Positions 5,353 to 5,874 of a stretch of DNA of 5,874 bases are shown here, piece by piece. Below the pieces are notes generated by a model. That model was not told the DNA's origin. It made no database searches and saw only the letters and a list, made by a program, of their open reading frames with translations. This DNA is from Fimbriimonadaceae bacterium (GTDB taxonomy: Bacteria > Armatimonadota > Fimbriimonadia > Fimbriimonadales > Fimbriimonadaceae), in assembly GCA_020849075.1 (NCBI GenBank), contig JADLGZ010000230.1:1-5874 (forward strand), given 5' to 3'. A program made the translations under genes and the position numbers. Positions within the stretch are counted from its first letter, which is position 1; the number at the start of each line of letters is the position of its first letter.

Positions 5353-5874
5353 AGCCAGTCCTCCAAGTTGGTTGGCTTCGGCGGTTTCGGACCACTCGGA
5401 CTCCTTGGGGCAGGGGCGGCTCCTGCCTCATCTGATATGGGGCCAACATCAAAGATCGCGCGAGCCTCGCGCCGCATCCGGTCTTTCACGAGAAACGAGC
5501 ATAGGGTTCGGACTAACGACGGCCTGAGGAGCGGTGCGTTGACAAGGACGTGCTCATAGCCTTTCTCCTTCTTCCAGAGGTAGGCCTCGCCGACCCGGAC
5601 GTTGTTGAAGTCAATCGCCTTGGAATCTCCAGTCAAATCCTTGCTCAGTAAAACTCCATCCTCACGACCAGTGCGGAAGAACATCTTCACGCCAACGCCG
5701 TTGAGCACCAGCGAGCGGAACTTTGGATTGGTTTGGGTAAGGGTTTGGTGGGCGACAATGAGCGACAACCGATATTGTCGAGCCTCCGCGAGGAAGTCCT
5801 CGAAGACGCTCGAATCGAAGTGCTCGAACTCATCCACGATGAGCTGAACCGGGTTCCGTTTCTGCTCAGGGATC
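5349..5874 (-). CDS. VirD4/TraG-like conjugative coupling ATPase, C-terminal part (5' end outside window)
   Basis: The frame enters from the right edge and encodes the last 174 residues of a hexameric DNA-pumping ATPase of the type IV coupling protein class. It begins just before the Walker B strand, VQLIVDEFEHF, with the DE pair. FEDFLAEARQYRLSLIVAHQTLTQ follows, the helix and HQ..Q strand typical of VirD4/TraG/TraM-recognition ATPases. LNGVGVKMFFRTGREDGVLLSKDL then corresponds to the conserved sensor region. The tail is Pro/Ala-rich and disordered, ending in LEDWL. Walker A lies outside the window. A GTG at 5837 can open a shorter frame but falls inside Walker B, so it is not the start. The last codons also encode the ribosome binding site of the next gene. 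Such ATPases couple relaxed DNA to a transfer channel; a HerA/FtsK-like translocase is the alternative. Confidence 0.85.
   Translation of the reverse strand, partial: IPEQKRNPVQLIVDEFEHFDSSVFEDFLAEARQYRLSLIVAHQTLTQTNPKFRSLVLNGVGVKMFFRTGREDGVLLSKDLTGDSKAIDFNNVRVGEAYLWKKEKGYEHVLVNAPLLRPSLVRTLCSFLVKDRMRREARAIFDVGPISDEAGAAPAPRSPSGPKPPKPTNLEDWL

Noticed and set aside
4203..5559. Long + strand reading frames opposite the element genes (4203-4730, 4774-5559, 4889-5266)
   Set aside because: They are shadows of the - strand genes, whose products show recognisable domains and coupled starts; the + strand products show none.

Overview
The window looks like bacterial chromosome on the left (about 1-3612), running up to a tRNA-Lys gene, followed by what is probably one end of an integrated mobile element (about 3613-5874). 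An exported LTXXQ protein and an MlaF-type lipid-transporter ATPase suggest a diderm bacterium. Start codons are mixed (ATG, GTG, TTG) and the tRNA encodes its own CCA. I cannot name the species. A phylum such as Armatimonadota is only a guess, prompted by a cyanobacterial-type acyl-ACP reductase homologue lying next to a lipid ABC ATPase.

Left region, + strand: a tight operon of three genes. The first (TTG start at 93) is a member of the long-chain acyl-ACP reductase (AAR) family that keeps the catalytic cysteine and a Rossmann motif. Its stop codon overlaps the start of an MlaF/Mkl-type ABC ATPase (1160-1912). An LTXXQ/Spy-like exported protein follows 31 nt later (1944-2456), and a clear intrinsic terminator closes the unit (2478-2513). 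A possible divergent gene begins at the left edge.

Middle region, - strand: a two-gene unit, SnoaL-like protein (3381-3028) then GNAT acetyltransferase (3018-2512), convergent with the first operon. It has a textbook sigma70 promoter (TTGACA, 17 bp, TATACT) whose spacer carries an inverted repeat that looks like a repressor site. A second palindrome lies at the expected transcript start.

Right region: tRNA-Lys(CUU) at 3537-3612 with a terminator-like hairpin behind it, then an 11-bp tandem direct repeat, then a - strand gene cluster pointing toward the tRNA. In transcription order the cluster is: the C-terminal part of a VirD4/TraG-like coupling ATPase (cut by the window end), a replication-relaxation (PF13814-like) protein, a 131-residue unknown protein, a small MerR/excisionase-type HTH protein, a hairpin, and a small single-pass membrane protein. 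Two junctions are ATGA overlaps with strong Shine-Dalgarno sites, so the cluster is translationally coupled. The best explanation is an integrative conjugative or mobilisable element inserted next to tRNA-Lys. No integrase or second attachment site is visible in the window.
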